Assembly: GCA_017654935.2 (NCBI GenBank)
Contig: CM065691.1
Coordinates: forward strand, 30,507,844 to 30,571,843
Source of the DNA: Phymorhynchus buccinoides
Taxonomy: Eukaryota; Mollusca; Gastropoda; Neogastropoda; Raphitomidae
DNA length: 64,000 bases
Direction: 5' to 3'
In this document: one piece after another, positions 35,490-47,871 of the stretch
Position numbering within the stretch: position 1 is the stretch's first letter
How the letters are laid out: the number at the start of each line of letters is the position of its first letter
The notes under the pieces: model-generated
What the model was told of the DNA's origin: nothing
What the model saw: only the letters and a program-made list of their open reading frames with translations
The model's database searches: none
Position numbers and translations under genes: made by a program

Positions 35490-35770
35490 GGTATTAGGTA
35501 TTAGTATGGTATTATGTACTTTATAGTCACAGAGGCGTCTCTGTGAAATTCGGGTTGCTCCCACCTGGAAAGAGTGTCGCAGCCAGAGGCGCGCCACCCA
35601 ATTTTTTTTTTTGCTTTAATTTTTTTTTTTTTTTTTGCATGCGAATTTTGTCACTGATGAGGGGAGGGGGGGGGGTAAATTTTTACCAAATGACAACTTT
35701 TTCGTTGCCACTGGGTTTAACGTATGCTAAGTGCATGGGCACACGGGACCTCGGTTTATCGTCTCATCCG
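35490..35770 (-). mobile_element. tRNA-headed SINE, truncated inverted copy
   Basis: The 3' end with TATAGTCACAGAGGCGTCTC and the body up to GGTTTATCGTCTCATCCG, where a poly-G run (35770-35795) cuts it. It is in the locus A intron between 35093 and 38081. Confidence 0.72.
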
Positions 35771-36989
35771 GGGGGGGGGGGGGGGGGGGGGGGGGAACTA
35801 ACTTGGTAAAATATGAAGACCAAAACATTAAAGAAGGGAAGAAGGAAGGGAGAGAGAAAGAGAGAAGAACGCAAGAGAAAAAGCGAAGAAAAACAATACA
35901 TGAAGTGGGTGAGAAAGGGTGTTAACAGACAAGCAGAGAGACGGACAGACAGAAAGAAAGCAAACAATAAAGACAGAACGAAAGGCCGGACGACAGACAG
36001 ACGGATAGAAATTCCGATTAAAATGAGAAAGAAAAGTGAAATGCTTGCCATATAGCACTGTTTCATAATTCGGTCTTTTGGGGTTATCTTTCCCTACTGT
36101 CTCGTCTTGAAGTCGGTTTGGGTAGTTCCGGTTCAAAATTAGAATTAAAAAATGGAAGTTACCTACCTTCAACAACAACTATAATTTTGTTCTTGACTTC
36201 AAGTCTTGGGGTATTAACTTGATGTGGTCGTATCAGGTAAACAAATAAGAACATAACTGTTTATAGTCAACGAATGTAAACACTTTAAGAAAGAAACATG
36301 AAACAGGACTTAATATTATTAAATCTACAAACTGATAACTGAGCAATTAAACACCCCTCTATTTCAATTACGGAGCAGCCATGCCGTGTTGACAGCATTT
36401 CCTAACCGGAACTCAGTTATATTACTAACTTTACATATCTTGTGGCGGTACCATAGCCGATGAGGTTTAACCGAGGCGTGGTTACCACTAAACCTATCTA
36501 TATTATTAAAAAATCAGGACTTTACTGGTTTAGCACTGCCTCCGGGCATTGCCTCCAGTATTGTTCCCACCATTTGTATTTACAAATGCCCCACATGGCC
36601 GAAGAGGGTGCAAAACCCTACTTTCCTTCCTAACCGGAACTAAGTGTCCTAAGTCCTAAGTGTTTGTAAAGCCTTGATCCGACCGGCCTTTTTTTTTAAT
36701 TAATAAAGAAGAACATTTGTGTACGTTACTTTGTAAATAGAGGACCCTAGTCCCACAGAGACCACTTTCGGCCACTTTTTGTATCCGGCCTAATATAAGT
36801 AGGACTCTGTATATTTTAAACGTTTATAATAAAGAATTGTTTTGGTTTTAACAGGTGGCCCTGGAATTTTAACCATATCTCGGGAAGGAAGCATTTGTAA
36901 TACGTGGACCCTTGGCTCAGCTGATCTAGGCGTAGTTTCGGACGACGACTGTTTTAAATCATACCATTTTAGACCTTTTTTAAAACTCA

Positions 36990-37475
36990 TTTTAAAGGTG
37001 AACCCTGACGGATGAGTTTTTGCAAGGAACACGTCGAGATCACCAGAAAGACAGCCTTGTCAAGGATCGGAACACTCACTTTGCTCTGGTTTCCTAGAAA
37101 TCAAACCGTCAAAACGGCGATTCCTCCTTGGCGGACATGCCGGAGAGAGAAGCCATTTTTGGATGGGGTGGGTGGAGGTCAATCCCATTGTGGTTGAAGC
37201 TTTTTTTATTTTTTGTAGTGCAGTAAAAAAAAAAATTATATATATTTCCTTTGTTGTGAGCGACACTCCTTTACATAAACTGCATAAAATTAAAAATAAT
37301 TTTTTAAAAAGGCTTGTATTGCGAAAATTTCGTGCAAACAATTTGGTATAAACTCAGGCGGCCATTACAAAAGAGACGGCACACGCCTTCTCTTTCAGGG
37401 AAATAATTTGACTTCCAGCACATCCGCCAAGGAGGAATCGCCGATTTGACGGTTTGATTTCTAGAAGACATATTT
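36990..37475. repeat. Foldback repeat family (GGTGAACCCTGACGGATGAG)
   Basis: Starts GGTGAACCCTGACGGATGAG with AACACGTCGAGATCACCAG, carries CACTTTGCTCTGGTTTCCTA, and contains an inverted CCAAGGAGGAATCGCCG near the far end. Copies or arms also occur at 1-190, about 1740-2047 and 43877-44192. ORFs in it are not conserved between copies. Confidence 0.7.
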
Positions 37476-37807
37476 TCCTTATGGCCCCTTACCTCCCCCC
37501 CCCCCACCCGGTCCCCCCTCAGGTAAAGCAATGGATGTCTCACATGTACCTGAAGGCAGGACGGAAGACGGTAAACAAAGCATTTCTCTCTCTCTCTCTC
37601 TTGGTTTCAATAGCATTTTATATCTCAAAGTCACAAATGAAAATCAATAATGATCATTAGATAGGGCAACAAGAAAACTTATATAAAGCCCTTTCTTAAA
37701 GAAAAAAGTGGCACAGACAATAATAATAGTGACGGACGGTTAAGCAGAGTAATGAAGCGAGTCTTAATTTTCAAATATGTTTTATATATTTATGTAATAC
37801 ATAGACA

Positions 37808-37919
<112 letters not shown>

Positions 37920-38081
37920 TTTACAAATATTTGTCATTCGTGCATTGATCTGGGGGGTTTTCATCTACTATTTTCTTCTTTGTTGTTGGTGAGATGTAAA
38001 CAAGCGTGTATTGTGTTTATTCTTTTCCAACATTAAAAAGGATTCGTTCGTTCGCTCGTTCGTTCTCTTCGCATGCTTTAC

Positions 38082-38262
38082 CAGCTGCATACGACCAGTG
38101 GAGGATGGACTCGGTCAGAACCTCAGGGCTGTCCATCAGGGAACAGTTGCTACGTGCCACACGGCTGTCCACTCCCAAGGTGCCCATGTTGGCCTTCACC
38201 CCGCACAGAAAGGCTGTGCCCGTGCCGGCAGAGTCCGGGGTTTGCATGTCCACGTTGTACGT
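38082..38262 (-). CDS. Alkaline phosphatase locus A, nucleophile exon
   Basis: This 181-bp exon has acceptor CCAACAG and donor GCTG|GTAAAG. It encodes TYNVDMQTPDSAGTGTAFLC, then GVKANMGTLGVDSRVARSNC, ending TESILHWSYAAG. The Ser of PDSAGT is the catalytic nucleophile phosphorylated in the reaction; the adjacent Asp and CGVKAN are also family hallmarks. The donor sits only a few bases from a LINE-type (TTCG)n tail (37985-38065), so a repeat abuts the splice site. Confidence 0.93.
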
Positions 38263-38277
38263 CTGTTGGTGGGGGAA

Positions 38278-38582
38278 AACAAAATAAAGATGAAAGCGTG
38301 ATTTAGACCGATTGCCGTGTGATTCACATAGAGATCCTTGGAACAGATTAATGGAACAAAATAAAGATGAAAGCGTGATTTAGACCGATTGCCGTGTGAT
38401 TCACATAGAGATCCTTGGAACAGATTAATGGAACAAAATAAAGATGAAAGCGTGATTTAGACCGATTGCCGTGTGATTCACATATAGATCCCTGGAACAG
38501 ATTAATGGAACAAAATACAGATGAAAGCGTGATTTAGATCGATTGCCGTGTGATTCACATAGAGATCCTTGGAGCAGATTAT
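38278..38582. repeat. Tandem repeat of about 78 bp, nearly four units
   Basis: AAAGCGTGATTTAGACCGAT recurs four times with CCGTGTGATTCACATAGAG between; the last unit has GATCGAT. It starts 15 bases from the nucleophile exon acceptor in locus A. Confidence 0.85.
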
Positions 38583-38937
38583 TAAGGCCGGGCTCGCATT
38601 AGACGCGTAAGTTCCGTACGGAAAACCCTAAATAAGTGGAAGAAAGAAGGATAAAAGTGTACGCATATAGGGGAAATTCGGACACGTGCGCAAATCTGTT
38701 CCCTTCTTTGTTTCACTTATTTATGAATTGCGCACGGGTTTCCGCATGGAATAACCCGAGTATGTGTGTACACGACCTAATGGTCTAACAGACATCATAG
38801 CCACGATCTTTACCTCCCTAAATCGACGATAATGCAACTAGAAGAAAAAAAAGCGAAGGCAAACGGAAAATCAATAGATGTTTGCCAATAAGATCCAGTT
38901 CATGGAAAACTGAACATTAGGAATAAAGTAAAGCTAG

Positions 38938-39054
38938 TGTAGAGTGGCACAGTGGTAGCGCGTTCGCTTCGTGTCAAGTAAACCCGAGTTCGAACCTGGG
39001 TACAGGGGATTTTTTCCTCTCACTTTGCACTAGGCCTTACGGTCTGAACGTGGA

Positions 39055-39085
<31 letters not shown>

Positions 39086-39327
39086 CGTGTGCCCATGCAC
39101 TTAGCATACGTTAAACCCAGTGGCAACGAAAAAGTTGTCATTTGGTCAAAATTTACACCCCCCCCCCCCTTTCCTTCCTCATCAGTCACACATAAATCTC
39201 ATGCAAAAAAAAACAATTGGGTGGCGCGCCTCTGGCTGCGACGCGCTCTCCAGGTGGGAGCAACCCGAATTTCACAGAGACATCTCTGTGACTATAAAGT
39301 ACCTAATACCTAATAACCTAATAATAC
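38938..39327 (+). mobile_element. tRNA-headed SINE, copy 1 (full length)
   Basis: A tRNA-like head with an A box in GAGTGGCACAGTGGTAGCGC and a B box in GAGTTCGAACCTGGG, an unrelated body (GTCTTTCGGATGAGACGATA, AACTTTTTCGTTGCC complement) and an end with the small palindrome CACAGAGACATCTCTGTG, then ACTATAAAGTACCTAATA repeats. It is not a functional tRNA because no acceptor stem closes. Confidence 0.8.
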
Positions 39328-39434
39328 CGTCAACAAAGGAACGATTTCTGTTTGACTGGAGTGTAATCCCATGAGGGATAGAATATTTCCTTCGACTACG
39401 TTCACACAATCTCTAACGGCTCCGTTGATTCCTC

Positions 39435-39563
39435 TTAAAGACCCACCACGTCACGTGTCAAATTCACGGTTTCACGTGTTTTCCCTCTTATAGCTGGTAA
39501 CAAAAATCTTAAGAAATCTTCCTAGCATAAGAGGGAATGTGACACGTGACGTGGGGGGTCTTT
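39435..39563. mobile_element. Small palindromic CACGTG element, copy 2
   Basis: The same 125-130 bp palindrome as 5497-5626 in reverse orientation: AAAGACCCACCACGTCACGT at left, GACACGTGACGTGGGGGGTC at right, with a CTTATAGCTGGTAAC centre. It lies in the locus A intron between 38263 and 40651. Confidence 0.75.
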
Positions 39564-39690
39564 ATTTAAGGGTGAACTAGCAGCAGCCGTGCGCTGACTC
39601 CTTTTACGTGTTCACATTTGACAGCTAACTCGAAACTGACAGCTCCGTACGAGTATCTGGAATGGGCTTTGTTTTGTTGTTGGTATTCTT

Positions 39691-39904
39691 GTTATTTTAT
39701 AGTCACAGAGCCGTCTCTGTAAAATTCGGGTTGCTCCCACATGGAGAGACTCTGGTCGCAATCAGAGGCGCGTCACCCTTTTTTCTGCATGCGATTTTTG
39801 TGTGACTGATAAGGACGGAAAGGGGAGGGAAGGGTAAATTTTGACCAAATGACAACTTTTTCGTTGCTACAGGGTTTAACGTGTGCTAAGTGCATGGGCA
39901 CACG

Positions 39905-39935
<31 letters not shown>

Positions 39936-39983
39936 TCCATGTTCAGACCATAAAGGCCTAGTGCAGAGTGAGAGGAAAATCCC
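39691..39983 (-). mobile_element. tRNA-headed SINE, 5'-truncated inverted copy
   Basis: On - it covers the body and 3' end of the SINE family, with the CACAGAGACGGCTCTGTGAC palindrome at the low-coordinate side. The tRNA head is missing beyond about 39983. Confidence 0.72.
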
Positions 39984-40259
39984 CTGTTGCAGCAGTAAAA
40001 ACTGGAAGGAACTGGATACTTTGGGTTGCAATTGTGTCCTGCACCTCAGAATTAGCAACATCTATGCTACGGTATTGCGAAAGCCTGAGCCTTTGACTGG
40101 AGGCGTACTGGGCTCTCCTGCCCTTGGCGTGCTGCGTTTCTGAGCGGTGGTGTTTTGGCAGGTGGGCTTTGCTTTGCAGCCATGACAAAAAGGGCCTGGT
40201 ACACCCATATAGGACACTTTCACAGGGACTCTTTTCCATCGTATCTAAATGGTCACCAA

Positions 40260-40540
40260 ATCGAAAGCAGCTTTGCACCCGTGCATATTCAGTGGGATGT
40301 CGCGTGAGTGCCTAAACCCTTACAGCACGACACGGGCTTACAGGGTTGTGTTGGGTATTGTGTGTATGCTATATTGTGATTTTGTGTATGCTAATGTTCC
40401 TACGAAGTGCATATCATGTTTGTCTTTCTGTCTTTTACTTCATGTAACATGATTTTATTGAAGATTTGTAAAGCGCTTAGAGCATGCTTTAAGTGTGAAA
40501 TTTAGCGCTATAGAAAATAAATTGGATTGGATTGGATTGG
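40260..40540 (+). mobile_element. Retroelement 3' fragment with (ATTGG)n tail
   Basis: Ends with TTGTAAAGCGCTTAGAGC, TTTAGCGCTATAGAAAATAA and several ATTGG repeats. The GCGCTATA-type tail resembles 12388-12546 and 51630-51805. Start uncertain. Confidence 0.55.
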
Positions 40541-40651
40541 TAGGACAGATGAGGTCAGTACGGTTCCGGGTCCCATCAGTACGTTCGGTTACAAGTTTCT
40601 TTTTCGGGGACAGTAAAGAGACAAAGGGAAAGGCAAACAAACTACAATGAC

Positions 40652-40884
40652 CTTAGACAGGGCCACGTGCGGGAACCTTTCAAAGTACAGCTGTTCGTCC
40701 TCCCCACTCCTCCTGGCCTTCTGGCCTTTGTAGATGCGGGCAGCGGTGACCGTGGTCACCCCCATGCCGTCACCCAGGAAGATAATCACGTTCTTGGCCA
40801 CCTGGGTGTTGGGCTGCATGGACAGGGCGTCCCGCAGAGTCTGCTGACCCTGCTGCAGCCAGTAGGCCTTGCCGTCCTGCTCGC
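40652..40884 (-). CDS. Alkaline phosphatase locus A, first visible exon (metal Asp)
   Basis: This 233-bp exon has acceptor TTTGAAG and donor AAG|GTCATT. It encodes EQDGKAYWLQQGQQTLRDAL, then VAKNVIIFLGDGMGVTTVTA and ARIYKGQK, ending FERFPHVALSK. The Asp of FLGDGMG is the family's shared metal ligand and the arrangement matches the N-terminal part of animal alkaline phosphatases just after the signal peptide. The entry phase (two bases) means at least one more coding exon lies upstream, beyond 40884. Confidence 0.93.
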
Positions 40885-41467
40885 CTTCAAAGAGAAAGGG
40901 GATGATAAACAAGGGAGACTATCAAACTCCATGTAGAGTACCTTATCCATAGGAATACAAAGCCCCATGAGCAGAAGTGACGTCAAACACTCGTCCATGT
41001 GCAGGAAGTTAGGCCAATACTAATAGTCGAGCCTGCTGACTCGACAATAAACTTTCCTTAAAACTGAAATAAATAAGGGGAAGGAACTTCTCGTAATTAA
41101 CTCCCTGTTTTACCTAAGTTATTTCTTGCACCGATTCGCCTGCAAAGTGAAAGTAGTTGCCACAACAATACAGACCCAAGTTCATCCTCAAAACCTGTTC
41201 AGATATTTCAAAAGGTGTGGGTAAATATTACTTTTCGACCAACGCAAAAACATAAACTCAAACGTGCGGTAGTGAAAGGAATACAGCACAAGCAAGTTGT
41301 ATTGACGGAAGCTATTGAAAGGTTGAAATGAAGAAGGGGAAGGAACTTCTCGTAATTAACTCCATTTTAACCAAATTATTTATGGCACCTATTCGCCTAG
41401 CGAAAATGAAACCTAAACATCAAGTTCACGCTTTGTTGTCTTCAGGTTGAGGCCATTTTACCCATTG

Positions 41468-41581
<114 letters not shown>

Positions 41582-41756
41582 GGGCTGGGTGTAAAAAAGT
41601 ACGTACACTTATCTCATCACCCTGTATAAATAACATTTCGTTCGTTCGTTCTCTCTCAGACATATACACACAAAGACACGCACACATACTAACGCACACA
41701 TACACACGCATACACACGCGCGCGCACACACACAGGCATGCACACGCGCGCGCGTT

Positions 41757-41804
<48 letters not shown>

Positions 41805-42344
41805 TGCACAGGCGCACATATATTATACACACACACATACATACGCACACATATATTCATTCTTTTTCCTCCCTGTGCTCTCTCCTTGCGCATGCATTTC
41901 AACCCCAAACAACGGTAATGTCAACCATTTACAGCAGTTACCCCCCGTGGGGATACCTGGGGGTCTATTGTATAAATAGTTCCCCCACCTTCTGGAAGCT
42001 CTGTGCTTGTAACTTCCTCTCATCTGTCGCTCTCTTTTGACTCTGCCTTTTCCCTTTGCTTACTGTCATCTACTATCTTTCTGCCTTACTGGTCCACTCT
42101 CCTGCCTTTTTTTTTTCTTCCACGAAACACTTTCAAAAACATTTCCAATTACTCCAGCCGAAGTCGGACTTGCTGGGCCTAACTATTTTTTTTAGTTAGG
42201 CGCATAACGGCAGCATGACGCATCTGCGCTCATAATTGACAGGAAGCTGTCTGAGCGATCGAAGAAGAAGAAGAAGAAGTACAGCCGTTAGTGTGACCGT
42301 CTCTCTGTTGTTGTTTTTGTTGTTTCTTCTTCTGTCTTTCTCTC

Positions 42345-42562
42345 TAGGGGAAGACGGGGTAAAAAGCGCATGGGCGGGTAAGAAGCCCACCCCAATTATC
42401 TCATGAAATAAAGAAAATTTCAGTCAAATTTGCCCATGAGACGAATGCTAGACATTAACGCTCGTCTCATGGGCAAAATGAGACTGAAATTTGCTTCATT
42501 TCTTGAGATAATTGGGGTGGGCTTCTTACCCGCCCATGCGCTTTTTACCCCGTCTTCCCCTA
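42345..42562. mobile_element. Near-perfect 218-bp palindromic MITE
   Basis: It begins TAGGGGAAGACGGGGTAAAA and ends with the complement (TTTTACCCCGTCTTCCCCTA). The arms are about 100 bp with a few mismatches around a short centre near 42450 (CTAGACATTAACG). Non-coding; transcripts in either direction would fold into one long hairpin. Confidence 0.8.
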
Positions 42563-42808
42563 CTTATTTCACAGTCTGTTTTCTTGTTTGTCCGTCTATT
42601 TATCTGATCAAAATAATGATAAACCCGGGCATCCTTTTGTTTATCTGCTAGCTGTCGGTCTGTCTGTTTCATTTTCGTCTGTTTATCTATTTAAGCAAAA
42701 AATCTAAATGTCTTCTTGTCTTTGTCTGTGTATGTCTCATTGTCGGTCTGTCTCTTATGAGCAGTTTTTTTAGATTGTGCGTGCGAGAGTGTGAGGGAGA
42801 GTGAGTGA

Positions 42809-43078
<270 letters not shown>

Positions 43079-43307
43079 CACTTGACACTTGACACTTGAA
43101 AACTTTATTACGCAAGGATTGAGATTTTAGGCCAGGCCTATTCTTACAATCTGTCCGAGAGACAGAAACAAGACTGATACAAAACGATAAGGCAAACAGA
43201 TAATAATAATATGAACATGCATGATGATACAAAACATCAAAGTGAACAAAATTAGAGAGACATAATATAAACAAATAACTAACAAGTAGGGGGGGGGGGA
43301 CAAGAAA

Positions 43308-43372
<65 letters not shown>

Positions 43373-43795
43373 AGGGGGTTGTTGAATGGAAGGCCGCTGG
43401 TTTTGTACGCAAATAACTTATATAACGCCGATACGCTGATAAGCTAAAGATAACTGTGTGCTCTTTAAAAAGTAGGGGGGAAAGAAGCGCGTTTACATTT
43501 CTTCATTTTGTTATCAAATTAAGATAGTAAGATACAGGCAAGAATGTTCCGAAGAAGAAAAGTTTTGTTTTACGTCCTCCCGGTATTAACCATGTGGGAC
43601 CCTTAAGAATGTTCCTTGTAGGCAGGCAAATATATATATGAATTTCATTGGGAGCATTGCATTTTACTTTATTCTGTTATCAACTATAAAAAGGTCCGTT
43701 TACCCAGAGTAACACTAAAAAAAAGCACACTAAAAAACAACAACATAAACAACAAAACTTCAGCAGACTTAGAAAGGTATGTGTCAACACACACA

Positions 43796-43826
<31 letters not shown>

Positions 43827-43832
43827 GCGCGC

Positions 43833-43863
<31 letters not shown>

Positions 43864-43876
43864 TACCATGCATGGG

Positions 43877-44192
43877 TTAAAGGGGCACCATGACGGATGA
43901 GTTTTTACAAGAAACACGTCGATATCACCAGGAAAACACCCTTTACAGAGATCGCAACACTCACTTTGCTCTGGTTTCCCAGAAATCAAACCGTCAAATC
44001 GGCGATTCCTCCATGGCGGAGGTGCTGGAAGTCAAATTCTTTCATTGAAAGAGAAGGCATAATGGCCGCCTGATTTTAGACCAAATCATTCTAGGAAACC
44101 AGAGCAAAGTGAGTGTTCCGATCCTTGAAAAGGCTCTTTCTTGTGACCTCGACGTGGTTCTTACAAAAACGCATCCGTCAGGGTCCACCTTC
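43877..44192. repeat. Foldback repeat family, compact copy
   Basis: Both arms are visible: GCACCATGACGGATGAGTTT at left and CGCATCCGTCAGGGTCCACC at right, with CTTTGCTCTGGTTTCCCAGA and its complement AGGAAACCAGAGCAAAG inside. About 316 bp, non-coding. Confidence 0.72.
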
Positions 44193-44495
44193 CAAGGTTT
44201 GTTTGGAAAATAGGGATTAAAATTACATTATGAAGTATAGCTGCCGCATAGCAGATTGTTTTCCTTACATTAGTTTCTTTATCCAAGAGGCAATGATCTC
44301 GCACTTAGGCTACTTGGGAAAGAGGCATGTTGTAAGGCTAGTTTACCACTCTTACAGACTAAGTATAAGTGAATCTTTTCCTTCAAATAGAAAGAAGATA
44401 ACGTTTTTAAAAAAATATTTGAACTGAGAGCCGTCCTAATTTCAAAGAGACGATTTTTTTGTGATTATGAAATAACACTCATACCAACACCAATA

Positions 44496-44543
<48 letters not shown>

Positions 44544-44834
44544 ACCCCAGTACATGAATTCCCCTCATTCTAGCTCCTTTCAGTTTTACACAGAGAGCTA
44601 TTTGTTTCAAGTTATTTCTTTTAACAGAGGCAAATATTCTTATCATTGATTGTGGTTAGGGATAGGAAAAGACCTTACAAGTGGCATACCACCATAAAAC
44701 AATGCAGCCTAATGAATAAACCACTTCCAATTGGTTTATGCTGGTGACGAGTGTTAACAAAAGGCATGAACTGAAAGGAGCTGAGAAAAGCTACTGTGCC
44801 CCTCAAAAGTAAGCTTATTATCCAATAATGTTTT

Positions 44835-45218
44835 GGTAAAGGTCAAGATGTGCCACCCCCCCTACATTTCTCGGTTAATTGTATTTTTTCGTTTTTGCCT
44901 TTCTTACCATACATAAAGCTGTATTTTAGGAACATTTTTAGCTAATAACCTTTTTGGAATACTAACCCTATCCCTAACCCTAGCCCTAACCCTAACCCTA
45001 CCCCCCACCCTCCCTATAAGACGGAAAAACGCAACGAACCACAACTGTGACAAATCTAGGTTTAGGGCTAGGGTTAGGGTTAGGGTTAGTATTCCAAAAA
45101 GAGAATTAGCTGAAAATGTTCCTAAAATACAGTTGTATGTATGGTAAGAAAGGCAAAAACGGAAAAATACAATTAACCCGAGAAATGTAGGGGGGGGTGG
45201 CACATCTTGACCTTTACC
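44835..45218. mobile_element. Foldback MITE carrying telomere-like repeats
   Basis: Inverted arms of roughly 150 bp: GGTAAAGGTCAAGATGTGCC at left and its complement at right (ending 45218). At the inner end of the left arm is CCCTAACCCTAGCCCTAACC and in the right arm TAGGGTTAGGGTTAGGGTTA, the animal telomere repeat in mirror orientation, around a unique centre of about 55 bp (AAGACGGAAAAACGCAACGA). A partial second copy lies at 25690-25956. Confidence 0.8.
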
Positions 45219-46094
45219 AATTTTTATTTATTATTAATGTCGGTAGGACGACCGCATCTGTTAAACATAACCAAGCAAACAAACAAACAAACCAGTATAC
45301 TTACCGATGGCAGATACGTTCTCCAAATCACAAGAAAGAAAAACAACAAGAAAAATAATAATAATACTACCCCTGCTACACGCGACAAGATCCTTCATCT
45401 TGATGAGAAGGGAGGAAAGACATGCACACGTCGTTAACAAAGGGCGAATGTTCCGTTGACAAAGAGGCGAGCCTTAAGACAATAAAGCCTATCTGCTCCC
45501 TACTCTATAGCTAACACTGTGGACGCTACCACCAGCTGGCATACTACACACGATACACCTCTGTGAATGGTTTTAACAAAGCCTGAAATTATACAAAGAG
45601 TTCGCACTCCGCGGCTGACTGAAGCCGGTTTTTGTTTTAACTCCCAGCCTTTCACCTACACTACATGTGGGGATCGTTGTGAACTCACTCACTCACTGCC
45701 TCTTGTCACCATACTTCATACTTAATTCCCACCTTCCACCTTTTTTGTTCACCTTCCAGGTGGGAAGTAAGAAAGTTGGCTTCATTCTTTGCAAGTTTTT
45801 GTAGGCTGCGAAGTATATAATCACTCTTTGTGACATTTAGGCTTTTTGATGGTTTGATCCGCCTTACCCACTGCAGTCTGTCTGAACCGACTAGAAAAGA
45901 TGACGACACGACAACCATTTGGGTCATATGTAATAAGTGCCTTCCTCTATACCTTTTCCTCCTAATACTCTTTGCCCCCACCCCTCCCCCTTCTCATCCC
46001 CTCCCCTTTCTCACCCCCTCCCCTTTCTCACCCCCTCCCCATTCTCAACTAAGATAAAAGCTTATAGTTGCATTGAAAAAACGGACGCGAGAGG

Positions 46095-46163
<69 letters not shown>

Positions 46164-46547
46164 CCCCACCCACCCCTCTCTCACTCAGTGCCAGAATAGT
46201 GAAAATATATTTTGGAACATTTTGCAATGTTAATATAGATATGACCGGAAGTTGTGAATTGCGGTTTTGCACGCGTATTTTTTTATATTTTTTAATGCAA
46301 CCCTGCCTCCTTCCTCCTGTCTTTAACCGTACTGTATTATACTCATCGACCCTTATTAGCCAAACTCGGTGACACAAACTGTTTTTTTCCAATAGAACGA
46401 CCTTTATGCAATAGTAGCCATTTACATTGACTCACGCAATATCTTTCCTTTCCTTTCTCCTTCCCTTCTTCTTCCCTCCACATTGCTTTCCTCTTCTTCC
46501 TGCTTCAGCAAACTTTTAGACTGATGGCGAGAGAATTTTTGCTTTAA

Positions 46548-46779
46548 CCCTTTCACCGCCAGTCATTTTTCAGCTAAAAAAATACCATTAAACTTAACTG
46601 GGTAGAGAGAGAAAAGTTATCTGCAATATTGGGAATTCCTCTGTGACATGTTTCTAATTAGTCATATCCTTACCTCCAAAATGAAGAAAATAGGGTCTCG
46701 AATAGCAGGCCCTGATTTGATGCATTTTAGTTACATGGGTGTTAAATGGTGCATAAATGCGACATTGGCGGCGAAAGGG
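46548..46779. mobile_element. piggyBac-like MITE, TTAA-flanked (copy 2)
   Basis: The same family as 31245-31484 and the same orientation, with TTAA on both sides (46544-46547, 46780-46783) and termini CCCTTTCACCGCCA and GGCGGCGAAAGGG. It is 232 bp long. Confidence 0.8.
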
Positions 46780-46983
46780 TTAAAGGCTGTCCAGTACTAC
46801 AAGCTCCTCTGACCGACTTCAATACGAACGAAGAAGCAACCAACATAGAAAAAAACAACCTTCAACTACCTTGAGTACCTCCTGTGTTTAACAAAAAAAT
46901 AGAGAAGAAGATTCCAGCTTTATTTGTGAGGAAAATCAGACTATGTTTTGTCTAACTGCAACGTACAACATATACAACATATT

Positions 46984-47170
46984 GAGTGACCATGTGTCGA
47001 CCATGCTCTGAGCCAGGAAGTAAAAATAGTAATGGAACTTTTAGCATCTGGTCTTTCCTTATAGACTTTTATTGCTGAGTGACCATGTGTCGACTATGCT
47101 CTGAGCCAGGAAGTAAAAATAGTAATCGAACTTTTAGCATCTGGTCTTTCCTTATAGACTGTTATTGTTT
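46984..47170. repeat. Tandem duplication of about 92 bp
   Basis: GAGTGACCATGTGTCGACCA and GAGTGACCATGTGTCGACTA start units at about 46984 and 47075; the rest, including TTTAGCATCTGGTCTTTCCT, is almost identical. Confidence 0.82.
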
Positions 47171-47368
47171 TTATTACAAGTAAAGAGGTAAAATTAAAAA
47201 CAAAAACTGGTACTGCCTGACAACCGTAACAGTGCAAAAATAAATAAACAAAAATCAGTTGATGGATGCAAATTTATGTCAAAATGGCATGTGACTTTGT
47301 CTTGCAGTATGTCTGGTTTATGTCTTGCAGTGTGTCTGGTTTAAGTCCTACAACTCTCATACTATTTC

Positions 47369-47792
47369 GTATATATGTGACCCAGCACCACGAAAGGGAC
47401 ATTAAGTCGCTGGGCTAATTTCTCACAACAGGCTTGCAAAGTCAAAAATATCATTTTTGTTGTTGTCAATTTTGAGTTATGGGTATGTTCGTGTTCTCTA
47501 ACATCTTATCTTTCATATTTATAAAGGATAATCTTTACTATATTCTCTAAATTGTCTTATAAGGGAGTAGGTTAGTGCATTTTCTGCAGCTAGGCTAGAT
47601 TTTAGACTGTGTTTAATTACAATGACCGACGCTCACCCTACTAAATTTAAATGCTCATAACTCTGGAACGGAAAAAGATACAAGAATGGTTCTTGTATCA
47701 TTAGAAAGATACTTGTCTGAAGTTTTCAAATGTATAATTTTCTCAGAATGGTCAGTTTGACACTTAATGTGCCTTTCGTGGTGTTGGGTCAC

Positions 47793-47800
<8 letters not shown>
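47369..47800. mobile_element. TIR element with ATATATGTGACCCAGCACCA ends
   Basis: A 432-bp element with termini ATATATGTGACCCAGCACCA then CGAAAGGGACATTAAGT, and at the right the near-perfect complement (ACTTAATGTGCCTTTCGTGG). It is non-coding. The right end runs into a pure AT tract (47801-47866), so the target site may have been a TA-rich repeat. Confidence 0.72.

Positions 47801-47866
<66 letters not shown>
47801..47866. repeat. (AT)n tract
   Basis: About 65 bp of pure AT between the TIR element (47369-47800) and the GTAACATTTTGC block; a likely cruciform former. Confidence 0.92.

Positions 47867-47867
<1 letters not shown>

Positions 47868-47871
<4 letters not shown>

Noticed and set aside
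38938..39010. tRNA gene
   Set aside because: Has A and B boxes but no closing acceptor stem, and is joined to a SINE body repeated elsewhere (50473, 39691, 35490).
40786..40998. Signal peptide exon for locus A (hydrophobic MDECLTSLLLMGLCIPMDKV frame)
   Set aside because: It overlaps the first visible exon in a different frame and has no donor that would join in phase.
45937..46057. Proline-rich coding exon
   Set aside because: A simple CCCCTCCCCTTTCTCA tandem stretch; no splice signals or family similarity.
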